A stretch of 64,000 nucleotides of DNA, taken from NCBI RefSeq assembly GCF_002865645.1, contig NW_020194546.1, positions 407,970 to 471,969 on the forward strand, read 5' to 3'. This document shows positions 22,701 through 35,387 of this stretch, one piece after another. This stretch comes from Hyaloscypha bicolor E. Taxonomy: Eukaryota > Ascomycota > Leotiomycetes > Helotiales > Hyaloscyphaceae. Both the position numbers and the translations under genes were made by a program. Numbering within the stretch: position 1 is the first letter of the stretch; each line of letters begins with the position of its first letter. Under the pieces are notes generated by a model that saw nothing but the letters and a program-made list of their open reading frames with translations, was not told the DNA's origin and ran no database searches.

Positions 22701-25700
22701 CTTCTAAGAGTTTAAATTTATAGCTATATAATAGAAAGCTTAATAAATATCTAATTTAGTATAAATCTTAGCCTTAAATAATTAATTTAAAGTTTTATTA
22801 ATAAGTAAAAGGAAATATTAATTCTTTTAAATAATATTATTTAGATAGCAGAAATTAATATAGAAATATAAACCTCTATTTACTTTTTTATATAATAAGA
22901 ACTAGTAAAGTAAAAAGAGCCTAACTAGCTTTAATAAAGCCCTTAACTAGATTATTTTTTAAGAAATACTTGATTTCTAAAAGCTTTTAAATAAATTATT
23001 ACTAGAAGAATTAATATCTAATACTTTCGGTTCTTTTTAGGCCTTTAATCTAAATCTTATAATTATATAGTTTATAGAAAAGAAAGGTATTAGATTTCTT
23101 TTTAGAGAAAATAAAAATATATTTCTTGAATTCCGGAAATAATATTCTCTATAGCTACTAAAGCTCTATTTCTCTTGGCTATTAATTTTCTAGGCCAGGA
23201 ATAGCTTCTTTTTTCCGGGCTTTAAGCTTTTTATTAATATTATAAATAGAGATTTAACTAATAATATTATTTTCTTTCTTGGCTATATAATTAAATACTA
23301 TAGAAATAAGAATAGCTAGATCTAATATTTGCTCTTTATTAAGGACCTCTTTTTACTTCTTTAGCTTTTACTTAAGTATTATATTTTAATTAGGCTATAG
23401 AAATTTCTTTTCTATAGTCTTATATAATTTTCTTTAATTAATCTAAAAGAAAAAAGACTATTTTAGAATAGAAGATTTCTAGAAATAATTTATAATAGAA
23501 TTTTATTAATTAATATTCTTTTAATACTTCTTATTAGGTTACTTCTTTAGCTATTATTACGAAATATTAATAATATAACCGAATTATATAGATTTAGGCT
23601 TGTTTTTTTATAGCTATATAAGCCTATATCTTTTATAGTTAACTAGAATATTAATATATATTACTTATTTTCTATTAAGAATAATATTATAATTTCTAAA
23701 ATTTAGAATAATTATAGATATATTAATACTTTATTTATTAATTAGAAATAAGACTTCTATATATTTCTTAATAAACTTAGTTAGCTTTCTATTAAAACCA
23801 TATATAGTATAAAATAAGAGAAAAAGTTATGGTTTTATTTTTAAGAATTATTCTATAAGCTAAGTAAGCTTTATATTAATAAAAGTATAATTATTAGCTC
23901 TAATATTAATAAGAGAAAAAGACTTAATTCCTAATTTATTTATACTAATAATATAGGGTATTATAAAAGCATTTTCTTTTATTAAATAAATTAAGTTAAT
24001 TTTTACTAAATCTATATTATAAGTCCCTAAAATAGAAACTTTCTTTAGAAATACTTGTTTCCCAGTTCTATACCAGAATTAGAGCTTGAATTCTCTAAAT
24101 ACTTTACTAAAATAGTATATTCTAGTAAAATAAGAACTAAGTCTGGCTTAATTCTAAATAAAGCTATTTTAGTTTCCTTATTATATAGAACCAAATAGTA
24201 TCTAATATAATAGCCAAACTTGTTATAATTATAGTACTTAATAATTAAGAGATTCTTGGTTTTTATAAGATATTACTTATACTTATAAGGAAATATATAC
24301 TTAATAAAAGTAATTAATATAGGCTTCTTGGGCTCTTTCTTAGGAATATATAAAAATATAATACTAGAAGTAAACTTAACTAAAATAGCTCTTATTTTCT
24401 TATATTTCTTAGTTTTCTTATATATAGCCTTAATCTACTAATTATTAGTAATATAATACTAAGTAAAGCAAGTAATATTAATAAAAGAATTATTATAGTA
24501 TATATATACTAATTTCTAAAGCTTTAGTAAAAGCTTTTTATTTAGTTTATATTTAATATCTTAAAAACTAATATTGCCTTCTATAAATAATTATAAAAAG
24601 AAAATATAAAACTTCTAAAATATTTAACTAGAATATATTTAAAGCTTATTAAAGTTATAACAAGTATTCTATATCTTATTAGGATTAGAATATAGCTTCT
24701 TTAGATAAAAATAAAGCTCTGAGAGCTAATAGTACTAATTTGGACTATTTTTATTTATATAAGAATTAGTTAGAATAAGAGTATTACTAGTAAGTTTACT
24801 AGAAATATAAATAATCTTAAGATTCTCTAAGAAATATAAATTAATATTTCTTTATAGCTTATTCTTAATCTAAATTAGCTAGTTATTAAAGATAATATAA
24901 TTTCTAGTAAAAAGAATTAGATCTGGGAGCTTAGTAATTCTAGTATTTCTAAAGAAAATATAAGATATAAGAAATCCTAAACGGGAATAAGTAAAAAATA
25001 ATTCGGAATTCTTTTAAGAGAGGTTTAAAATAGCTAGAGCAGGTAAAGCAGAAATAGTTAGAATTACTATAAGCTAATCTACTATAGTTATATAATATTT
25101 AATATTATTCTTAAGCTTAGTATTATAAAGCTTAGTATTCTCGAGAATAGCTTTATTATAACTATAAGTATTCTTATATAAAATAGCTCTTTAAACATTT
25201 TTCTAATAATTCTTTATAATAATACTAATATCTAAAAGTAAGGTATTAGGTTCCTTAGTCTATTTATATAATTCTTTAATAGTAATATAATTATTAGTTT
25301 CTAGAAGCTTTATAATAAAAGTAGAAAGTTCTATTTCTATAGACTTATTTATAAATTTTCTAGAAATACTAATAGAATATTTAGTTTAGGAAAAGCTATT
25401 AATAAGATAACCTAAACTAATAAGAGCTTTACTAGAAGCCTTAATAAAAGTTAATATAGTTCCTAGTTATATAATATTCTAGAAAATTAACTTATTATAT
25501 TTTTCTTCTATTATATTCTCTCTAGTAGTCTTATTACTAGTATATATATAGGGCCTATAAGGTTATAGGATAGGGCTTGAGAGTAATAATTAGGTTACTA
25601 GCCTATAAGTACTTATTATTCTAGAACTTAATTAAAAAGTAGCCTTTATTTAAGGTTCTTTAATTTTCGGGTTTTTAAAAGAGATTTCTAATATACTAAT

Positions 25701-25891
25701 TAGTATATATAAATATAAATATAAATACCTGATTTCTCTAAGGGTCCTAAAACTTTTTATTTTAGTTATTCTGGAATCTATTACTTGTATTTCTGAGATT
25801 CTATTATTTTAATAATACCTATATTACTAATAGTTCTAAATTAGTTTATTTGAAATTCTTTATAGAATTAAAAGAAGTAAGCTTTAAATAC

Positions 25892-26165
25892 TATTATAGG
25901 TATAGTATTTAGGGCTTAGAAAGTAAGGTAAAAGGTCTCTTATAAAGATAATTTAAAGCTAAGAAAGAGAAAACTAGAATATAGGAGGCTATAAGGAAAT
26001 ATATATATCTTATAGTATACTAGTCCCGAAAGGGCTTAGCTTTCTAAATATTTCTAATATATTTCAAATATATTTTCCTAGTAAAGCGGCTATATTATAT
26101 ATATCTAAGAGATATCTAGTATCTAGTAAGGCATTTCAGATACTAAATATCTGGGAATTATAATA
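25892..26165 (-). repeat. LTR of Gypsy-3 (right)
   Basis: 274 bp partner of 19508-19781. Confidence 0.9.
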
Positions 26166-29100
26166 TAAATTTATTTACTTAATAGAAATATAATAATAAG
26201 CTAATAAAATAATAAAATAAAAGAAATAAAAATAAAATAAAAAGAAAATAATAAAAAGAAATAAAAGAGAAATAAATTTTATTATAAGATTTATAAAACC
26301 GAAATAGTAAAGATATAATAATAAGATCTAATATAATATTTATATTAGGATTTATAAAACCGAATATAATTTGCTTTATTTACTAGAAAAAAAGTTATTA
26401 TATTATTATTTATCTAAATTAGAAAAAACTAACTTATTATAATTATAATAAGTCTAATTATAAATTATATAAATATCTAGAACTAAAAAAGCCAAGAAAT
26501 AAATATATTTTATAATAAATATATTTATTTATATTATAGAAAATAAGGCTTTTAAAACGAGAATAATAATTAAGATTATTATTAAAATAAAAAAAGATAA
26601 GTAAAAGATTAAAGTATTAGTAAATTTAGATATAAAGGCTAATTATATAAAAAGGAAATTAGCTTTAGATATAAGTATTTTATTAATATTAAGAATAATT
26701 CCTTTATTTTTATTAGAGAAAAAAAGAATCTATTTATATAAAAATTATATTTTTAGAATTATTACTAAGAATATACTAGGGAACTAAAAAGAGGCTAATA
26801 TATACTTTATATTATATAATTTTAATCTAAACTATATTAATATAATACTTGAATTCTTATAGCTTTACTAAATTAATTCCCTAATTTCCTTTAGGAAAGT
26901 AATATAAAAATATTAGATTTAATTATAGAAAATTAAAGTTCTAAATATTAGGAAGTTTACTAAAGTAATAAAATATAAGATATATATTTTTTTATTAATT
27001 ATTTATCTTATAATAAATAGCTAAAGAGTTATTATTATTATTATAAATAAAACAAGTATATTTTCTAAAAAATATTAGAACTTTTTTCGAGTATTTTTTA
27101 TAAAGGCTATAAATATATTATTTAACTATTATATAATAAAATATTATATAAATCTAGAACTAGGATTCTAATTATTATATAGTCCTATATATACTTTATT
27201 AAAAAGAAAGCTTGAAATTCTTTGGAAATATTTTAATACTAGCTTAAAAAAGAAATAGATTTATTATTTTACTAGCCTAGCTAATATCTTAATTATATTT
27301 ATTCTAAAAAAAGAAAATAGCCTATATTTATATATTAATTACCGGAATCTAAATAGAATTACTATTAAGAACTAAACATTATTATTATTTATTAGTAAAA
27401 TAATAAATAGGCTTTATAAAATAAAAATATATATAAAATTAGACTTAAAAAATACTTACTATTAGTTATAAATATAAAAGAATAATAAGTAAAAGATAGT
27501 ATTTCGAATATATTATAGATATTTTAAGTATTATATTATATTTTTTAGATTATTTAATATTTTAATAATATTTCAGATATATATTAACTATATACTAATA
27601 AGCCTTATAAATATTATTTATATAATTTATTTAGAGAATCTAGAATAATATATAATAATAATCTAATATATATTTAAATAATTATAATAATACTAGCTTT
27701 TTATAAACTTAGTAAAATACGAATTTAATATAGAAAAAATAAAGTTCCTAGAGTTTATAATTAGCCCAAATAATATAAAAATAAAAGCTAGCCGGGTTAT
27801 AATTATTAAGAAATAGCCGGCCCTAAAAAATAATATCCGAGAAATTTAAATATTTCTAGGTTTTATTAACTTTTATTAAAAGTTTATTTATAAATATTCT
27901 AGAATAATAAAAGAGTTAACTAATTTATTAAAAACTAGTAAAAACTTATAATATTATTTTAGTTAAATAAATAAAATAAATAAGGCTTTTAAGAAACTAT
28001 AAATTATATTTATAATAGTACTAATTCTTTATTATTTTAATCTAGTCTTAAAAATTTATATAGAAACGAATATTTTAGGATTTATAATTATAGATATAAT
28101 TTCTTAGCTTTTTAGTAAAGAAGTAAAAGTTAGGTAATATTTTATTATTTTCTATTTAAAGAAAATAACTATAATTAAAAATAGATATAAGATATATAAT
28201 TCTAAACTCTTAGCTATTATTCTAATATTTTATATCTAGTAATATTACTTAGTATATATCTAGTATACTATTATTATTAAAATAGATTATAATAATTTAA
28301 AGTATTTTATAACTAAGAGAAAACTAAATAGTTAATAAATAAAATAAATAAAAAAGCTAGCTATTTTTAACTTTATTTTAAAATACTAGTTAGAATATAG
28401 TAATTCTATTAATAAACTATTAAGAAAGCCAGATTTTATAGTAAATATAAATAAAGATATTTTATTATTTATATTTTATAATAAGCTATAAAATATAGAA
28501 TAGAAAGCCCTATAAGTAATAGTAATAAGATATTATATTATTTCTATAATACTATAATTTAAGGCCTAAGAAAAAAAAGATAAGTATTTTTTAATTAGTA
28601 AAATACTAAGGAATTCCGAAAAAGAAATCTATTTTAGTAATAAAATAATACCGGAAATATTATTACTTAAGCTTATTACTAATATAACTAGTTATAAATA
28701 GTATATATTACGGATTCTAGCTATATAAATAGCTAGGTTCGAAATAATATATAAGAAAAGCAGAAAAATACTATTTAAATTACTATTATAATACTAAAAG
28801 CTTAATTTATTAATATAATACTAATAATATAAATAGTTCTTAAAGAAAACCTTTATTAAAGCTATTAAAACTTAGGAACTTAATATATCTAAGTTATTAA
28901 GATATCGGGATATTATTTATATACTAAATAAGCTAGTTCTTAAAAAAGAATTATTATAAGCTAATTATAATAATTTTATAAATAGGTATTTTAGTACTAG
29001 TAAGATATTAGAGATTTTTTAGAGAAAGTATTTCTAATAAAGTATAAAAAAAGATATAAAAGATTATATTAGAACTTATTTTATATATTAATAAACTAAA

Positions 29101-29573
29101 ATAAAGAAATATCTATTATATAATATATTTAGTTTATTTCTTTTCTTTTTTAAGCTATAATAAGAAATTACTATAGATTTTATTATAAGACTATTCTTTT
29201 CTAGATTTTATAATAAAATATATAATTCTATATTTATTATTATTAATAAATATATAAAAATAATATAATATATTCTAATTACTAAAGAAATCTCGGCTCC
29301 TGAATTAGTAAAGCTATTTATATATTATATTATTAAAAACTTTAGTATATTTATAAATATAATCTCTAATAAAGAATCTATTTTTATAAATAAGTTCTAA
29401 TTAAGTTTATATTTTTATTTAAAGATTTAATAATAATTAAGTATAGTATTTTACTTATAAACTAATAAATAAATAGAGAATCTAAACTAAATTCTAGAAT
29501 AGTATTTAAAGTACTATACTAGCTACTAGTAAGATAATTAGATAATAAAGCTTACTTTTATAAAATTTATATA

Positions 29574-29670
29574 TAATAATTCTATATATATAATAATTCT
29601 ATATATTTAATAATTCTATATATTTAATAATTCTATATATTTAATAATTCTATATATTTAATAATTCTAT
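29574..29670. repeat. 17-bp AT-rich tandem repeat in Gypsy-1
   Basis: About 5.5 copies of TAATAATTCTATATATT within the decayed 3' part of the Gypsy-1 coding region. It is absent from the expected coding pattern of Gypsy integrases, so it probably expanded after decay. Confidence 0.88.
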
Positions 29671-31657
29671 TCTAGTATTAAACTATATATTAAGAATAAT
29701 ATTTCAGAAAAAGAAATACTAGTAATATAGGAAAGAATTTAAAGAATTTAAATAAAACGAGAAATACTAGAGAAATAATAATAAGAAGTAGTAAATATAT
29801 AAAAAAAGTATTATAATAAGAAATATATTAATAAGAAATTTAATATATATAATAAAGTTATACTTTATATAAGAATATTTAATAGCTATAATCTAGTATA
29901 AAGCTAGTAAATAGATATCTCGGCCTTTTTAAAGTTCTAGAAATTATAAAAATATATAAATAAGTATATTATTTAGAATTATTATTATTATATTAGATTT
30001 ATAATATTTTCTATATTTCTTTCTTAGAATTATAGTACTTGCAAGCTAGTATTATAATAAAACCAGAACTAGTTAAGATTAAGAGCAAAAAAGAATTTGA
30101 AATAATATTTATTATAGCTTATAAAAAAAGAAAAAAAGAAAAAAAGAAACTTTTTTATTAGAAAGGCTATTTACTAGTAAATAATATATAGGAACTACTA
30201 AGTAATCTAGAGAATATAGCTCAAGAATTATAAGAATACTTAGAAAAGAATAATATTATAATATTATTAGCTAAATAGAAATATAAAAAATAAATACTTT
30301 TATTAGGAAATTATTAAAAACTATATATTTATTCTTAGAAAAACTATATAAAAATTATTAAGAATTCTAAAAACTCTAATTTTTATATCTTATAAATATT
30401 TTATTCTTATAACTACTTTCTATTATTTTTATTATTATTTTTATTAGAATTATTTTAAGAAATAAATAATAAATTAGCCTATAAAGCTATTAGCTATTAA
30501 TAAGAAATAAAAAAGAAATAAGCTTATTTAATACTAAAGAATATTAACTATATTATTAAGAGTACTTTATATTTATATTAAGCTAGTAAGAATTACTTAA
30601 TTTATTTCTTGAATTATTAAAGAAATCTATTAGCCTCAAATAATAGTTTTAATATAAGAAATATATATAATTTAATATAGAAAAAGAGTAATAATAGTCT
30701 TTTCTTTTTCGGGTAAAAATTAGAAAAAATACTTATATATATTAATAGCTTAAAGAAAGCAGTTTAATTATATTATATATATTTAAGAAATCATAGATAG
30801 TATTAGAATAGGAAATAAATAAAGGAATTTATAACTTATAAGATTATATTTCTTATTCTTAAAGTAATAGTAATTATATACTAAGTAATTATTATTCTTA
30901 ATATAAGTAAGGTCGGGAAACTTAGTAATATTCTTAAAATATCGAAAATAGTAAAGGCAAATTAAGAATATAAAAGTATTAGCTAAATAGGTAATAATAG
31001 GCTAATAAGTACTAAGAGAAGTATTTATCTTAATAAATAAAGAAGTAGAAAAGGGAATTAGAAGGGAATTTAAATAAAGCTTAAAGGAACTTAAAAGAGC
31101 TTAAAGAAAGCTTAAAGAAGGAAAGCAAGGGATAAGGAGGAGCTGGATATAGTATTATAGTTAAAGAAAGGGAAGATTAGTTAGTAGGAAAAGAGAGGCC
31201 TTTTTATAATATTTTTTCCCTAAATAGTAATTACGAATTCAGAACCGGCTCTATATTAGGAATACCCAGAAAATTCCAAAAAAGGGATTTACAAACGAAC
31301 TAGAAGATCGGATTAACTTTTCCAAGCTCTTAGGCCTATAGAGTAATAATTTATTTGCAAATAGAGGCTAAGTTAGGATTTATAAACTAATTAGAAAACC
31401 GGAAGAGCTTTATATCTAATAGTATATATTATATCCGTACTACCTTTATAAGGGGGAATTACCAGAGGTAATTTGCGAGTTAGCTAGACAGGATTAGTGA
31501 ACTATATCCTTAATTCTATTACCTGGTATAATAATAGGGCAATTATGGGGGGTCCTTAGGGAGGACTAGCAGCCGGGAAAGTTTCAGGGGGTCATTTGTA
31601 AAGCTATTTACAGTTCTCTCAGGCCTCTTAGGGACAAGGGCCCAGAGGGGGGGTTAA

Positions 31658-31984
31658 TGTAATGGGCATACGTAATAGCGTATGGACAGGTATCAGATAT
31701 CGTGGATCTAGTTTCCTATTTTGGGTAAAGCTTGCAATCGGAATCGTACGGGCAATCGGAATCATACGGATCGCATGGGATCGTGTTTCCTAGTTAAGTA
31801 AAGTGCTTCGCAGGCTTGGCTAAGCACCAGGGAATATATAGGGAGACGCTCCTAGCTTTGGAAAGGGGCATTAATTAGTCTTTTGTTGGAATCGATTCTT
31901 GGAATCAGTTACACTTGCAAGCGTCACTCTACAGCTTACTTACCTTGACTACTTGTGCATCACCCTGCTATTACGTGCCTCACA
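31658..31984 (+). repeat. Right LTR of Gypsy-1 (nearly unmutated)
   Basis: 327 bp, starting TGTAATGGGCATACG and ending GCCTCACA. It is GC-normal, unlike the left LTR, and contains two copies of an 18-bp subrepeat (GCAATCGGAATCGTACGG-like). Confidence 0.92.
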
Positions 31985-32063
31985 TGAGAATACTATAAAG
32001 TATTAGTATCTAATAGGAATTATAATTCTATTAAGGCGTTGATTAAATATTACGATTTTTAGG

Positions 32064-32106
32064 TTGGGCGGTTGAGTAGTTTGGGCGGTTGGCCAGTGAA
32101 CCCTTC
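32064..32106 (-). repeat. Right terminal inverted repeat of the pogo-like element
   Basis: Inverted copy of 17320-17362, followed by TA at 32107-32108. Confidence 0.92.
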
Positions 32107-32108
32107 TA

Positions 32109-32555
32109 CACACCGAATTAGGTAAGAAAAGATTCAGGGGTGGTGGGACAGGCAAATGCATTCATTCTTCTTTGAATTTTGATTCCGCCAGAACATCTGT
32201 AGTGACAATCACACTACATCAAGAGACTCAATAAGATTAACCGTGATTTTGATTGTCTAGCGGGTCCGTCACTGTCTATTAATTTGTGACTTATTGCTCA
32301 TCATTCATGATATTCATCCGCCGCCAAGTCCGTACGACTTCAATAGAACTCCAGTGAAAAGAATCGAAATATTTGCAAGCTCGTGACCCTTCCACCATTC
32401 TAGTGAATTAAGGCTAGATCAGGAAATAGAGGTGTACAGGCAGGGATCCCTGGATCAGAAAGAGGTTGGTAAACCATCCCACCAAAGAAACGAAAGTGAT
32501 TTCAAGAAGAAGCAACTGCAAACAACTTGAGACGAACCTTCCTCCTCTCTACTAA
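32109..32555. other. Unmutated spacer between the pogo element and the zinc-knuckle relic
   Basis: About 450 bp of GC-normal DNA with no gene. Before the pogo insertion it would have been contiguous with 17222-17319, so it probably holds much of the original upstream region of the CUS2-like gene. Confidence 0.55.
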
Positions 32556-33814
32556 TCATTTTACTGATCCAACCACGCTGCAATTAGCATGCCGAGTACG
32601 AGTTGGAGTCTCGCTGCTAATCAGGAAGAGGTGCGGTTGCAGAAGGTTCAACGCTTGAGGGTCAACGACCTCGGAAAGCTCTTTGACTTGCGTATTGTTG
32701 ACTTCAGAGACCTCCTTGAATTGAGAATTGTCGGGATTGTCGATATCAGAGGCCTTCTCATCCGCATGAGACTTCTTGCCTTCTACGGCCCCCTCCTCCT
32801 CGACCATTCCATTCGTCGTATTTGACTAACTCGCCCATATACATGCCCTTGACGATTTCACTCAACAGGGTGTCGGAAGGCTTCTCGTTGATTTTGTCAA
32901 CAGGTAACTTGATGCACATCCAAGAGTCACCGAATACAACACCACGACGGACAGCGGCCGTAAGATTCTCCTGGACTTCCTCTGGGAGATACTTGAGCTT
33001 GAGCAAGACCTCCCAGGGTACAACCAGATCGCCACTATTGTTGATCCAAGACCAGCCCATGCAGGGCTTTCGATCGATGAAAATAACAGCATCAGGACCA
33101 GTTTCCAGCGTATGCTGGGATTTCTGTCCAGGACAAGAAAATCTCGCATGGACAATGTTAATGCTGTCCATATTTTGGACCACGTATGATGCGAGATGCA
33201 AGGCGACACAACCGGCGGGAAGTTCGCGTTCCTCCCAATAACCGCTTGCATAACGTTCTGACGGCTCGGAGAATCTGACTCATGAAACTGATGATGTATC
33301 AACAGTTGGAACGGCTGATTTATCAACAGTCGTGTATTTATCTCCGTGGGCCTCCTTGAGGTATTCGTCTCTAGCGACCACGAAGAGCTGAAATGTTTTA
33401 TCGAGCTTCGCCAAATCATCACTATCGACAGAGGATTCCTCAATCCGCTCTCTGAGGCTGTCGCGGAACCTGATGAGAAAGTCCTTATCCTCCCAAGTCA
33501 ACTTTAGTACGAAAGCCATGTAACGCTCCTGCACAAGACGTCGATCATCTTCGGTCTTAGAAGTAATGAGACTACGTTGAATGGCCATCTGGAGATCTCC
33601 GTCATTTTCAACCAGAGTGCCTTCCTCGACTGTCGTATCTTGAGGGACGCTCGGAGGAACGGTCAATGAAGCGCCTGCAGAAGTATCGCCGTCCAAAACT
33701 CTCTTTCTGGCCAGCATATCACGAGTGATAGGAACCTTGCAGTATTTCGCAGCGTGACTACCGCTGCACTTGTAGCAAGTCTCCTTTTTGGGACAATTCC
33801 TCTTCCAATATAAT

Positions 33815-34082
33815 TGTCGGTTCACCAGTAACGCATGGCACCGTCACGTAGTCGTGGAATGCTATTTGCGTTAGTTGGTGAAGTTGTTGTTCCAGAAGTA
33901 AGGATCGCAGTATCGTGGTGTTGATATGCGATCCCTAAATCTGCTAAGCCTAAAGGGGTCTAGTCTACTGGTCGAGTCACTAATAGGACGCGAGGTCATA
34001 TGACCATGTCCCATTGCCCATGTCCCGTGTCCCGTGTCCCGTGACTACGCACGTGACTCCCAAAGGAACAGCTGTACCAACA
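33815..34082 (-). mobile_element. Solo LTR, copy B, inside the zinc-knuckle gene
   Basis: 268 bp homologous to 17711-18006, with intact ends: minus strand starts TGTTGGTA and ends CCGACA. Flanks ATAAT (33810-33814) and GTAAT (34083-34087) form a 5-bp TSD with one G/A difference. Excising it with one TSD copy joins the zinc-knuckle frame on both sides without a shift. Confidence 0.88.
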
Positions 34083-35089
34083 GTAATTGACCCTGTGGCA
34101 ATTCCGGACAGTTCGGGCAATTGGCAATTGGACAGGCCTCCCAGGCGTGAGGACCCTTGCGCTCTGAGCAATGAATCACTGGGTAGCCTTTAGCCTTGTG
34201 ACCAAACTTATTATAACGCTTACACTTGATATGGCGACGTTCCATTGCTCTGCCGGAACCTAGATACTTGCACACTGAAGGCTTGTGTCCCTTGCCGCCG
34301 CATCTTGAGCAAGTATGTTTGGTTGGGCAGTTGCCAGCTCAGTGACCGATTTGATGGCATTCCTTGCAGGTAACGAGAGCTGCCTCAGGAGCTTCCATAG
34401 CAAATCGGAGTCCATTGGACACACTGAATTTATTCTATGCGGAAAGTTGCGGATACCGCTTGACGAACTCGTTTGCTCGGTATATATGGTTCGTATAGGT
34501 CTGCCAACTAAATCAGGCTCGGCAACAATACCTGAGGCATTAATACCGGTATTAATAGTAGAGATATTTTTCAGGTATTGCAAGGAATTAATAGTATTAA
34601 TACCAGAATCGATTCTTACCCCAAAAATTTACTCTTTCTTTTATTATTTAAATTATATAATAATATATTATTATATAATTCCTTTAATTTCTAGTCTTTC
34701 TATTAAAAGAAATACTTACTATTATTAATAAAAGTTAATAATATCTTAAATTTAAAATAGCCCTCGTATTTGGAGAATTAAGCCCTGTATTTATATTTCT
34801 TATTGAGCTTTAGGTTAATTATTATTATTTAGCCTGGGGAGATATACGCGAAAGGGATAGTCTATACCAAGAAAGCCTTTATCCACAGCCCCAGACTAGC
34901 CTAGTACGACTACCTTTTGGACCTCCAGGCTATCCGCCTCGGGAGAAAGCCCGAAAACTCCCCTTCTAGATCTCGATCCGGTTATCGCTTCTCCAGGATA
35001 AGTAGTTTAACGTTCAGGGACGGACTCCGGCCGTAGACGCTAATGCTTAAAGAAAGAGGGACGAAAACTATTCTACTAAAGTCTTCTTA

Positions 35090-35387
35090 TGTAATGTGTG
35101 CAGGGTCGCACGTGACTTAAAGGCATGTAACGAACCTCGGATATCGCGGGTATCGATTAGGGAGATCGGAGGCCCTTCGACTTCATAACTAACTACTATT
35201 TATATTATAAGTATTAGGCTTATAAATTACTAATTATATATATATTATTAGGGCCTCCTATTTAGAGGGGGCTTCCCTAAACCTTATAGGAGAGACAGAG
35301 ATTAGTTCTATACTGAATTTAATACTATAGTTTTATAACTTACTAATTTATTCTATTATCTTATTACCTACTAATAAATACCTTATA
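35090..35387 (+). repeat. Left LTR of Gypsy-2 (mutation gradient inside)
   Basis: 298 bp. The first 90 bp are almost identical to the right LTR; beyond about 35180, C-to-T and G-to-A differences increase toward the internal region. Confidence 0.92.

Larger units (their letters stand above)
19508..26165 (-). mobile_element. Gypsy-3 LTR retrotransposon nested in Gypsy-1 (reverse orientation)
   Basis: Two 274-bp LTRs at 19508-19781 and 25892-26165, flanked by TAAAC (19503-19507) and TAAAT (26166-26170), a 5-bp TSD with one C/T difference. The second Gypsy-1 copy shows the uninterrupted site near 63145-63150. Read on the minus strand, the reverse-transcriptase region near 22.7-22.3 kb gives IIYFNNIFIY (from a YLDDI-type box) followed by KYLGFIIS and SFLGF..FYK, typical of Gypsy RT. 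Total 6.66 kb, heavily RIP-mutated with stops throughout. Confidence 0.88.
18282..31984 (+). mobile_element. Gypsy-1 LTR retrotransposon (RIP-mutated), with Gypsy-3 nested inside
   Basis: LTRs are at 18282-18596 and 31658-31984, with perfect TSD TGAGA at 18277-18281 and 31985-31989. Without the nested Gypsy-3 it is about 7.04 kb, a normal Gypsy length. A purine tract (GGGCCCAGAGGGGGGG) precedes the right LTR, so it reads on the plus strand. Decayed domains in Gypsy order are: gag (18.65-19.5 kb, continuing at 26.17 kb), protease around 26610-26660 (active-site triad destroyed), reverse transcriptase about 27.24-27.75 kb (LYINYRNLNR; the YLDD box is mutated near 27630), RNase H and integrase (about 28.0-29.5 kb). 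Stops are everywhere; it is not functional. Confidence 0.9.
17320..32106 (+). mobile_element. pogo/Fot1-like DNA transposon remnant, split by nested elements
   Basis: Terminal inverted repeats of 43 bp with one mismatch lie at 17320-17362 and 32064-32106. Each begins GAAGGGTTCACT and contains two copies of CAACCGCCCAA. Both ends are flanked by TA (17318-17319, 32107-32108), the TSD of Tc1/mariner/pogo elements. The left part encodes a pogo-type transposase N-terminus. Subtracting the solo LTR and Gypsy-1 leaves only about 780 bp, so the rest of the transposase is deleted. The left 700 bp is GC-normal, while the part from 18012 to 18281 is AT-mutated. Confidence 0.85.

Noticed and set aside
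18597..31600. Short residual open frames inside Gypsy elements as functional genes
   Set aside because: Stops occur every few codons in all frames; only domain traces remain.
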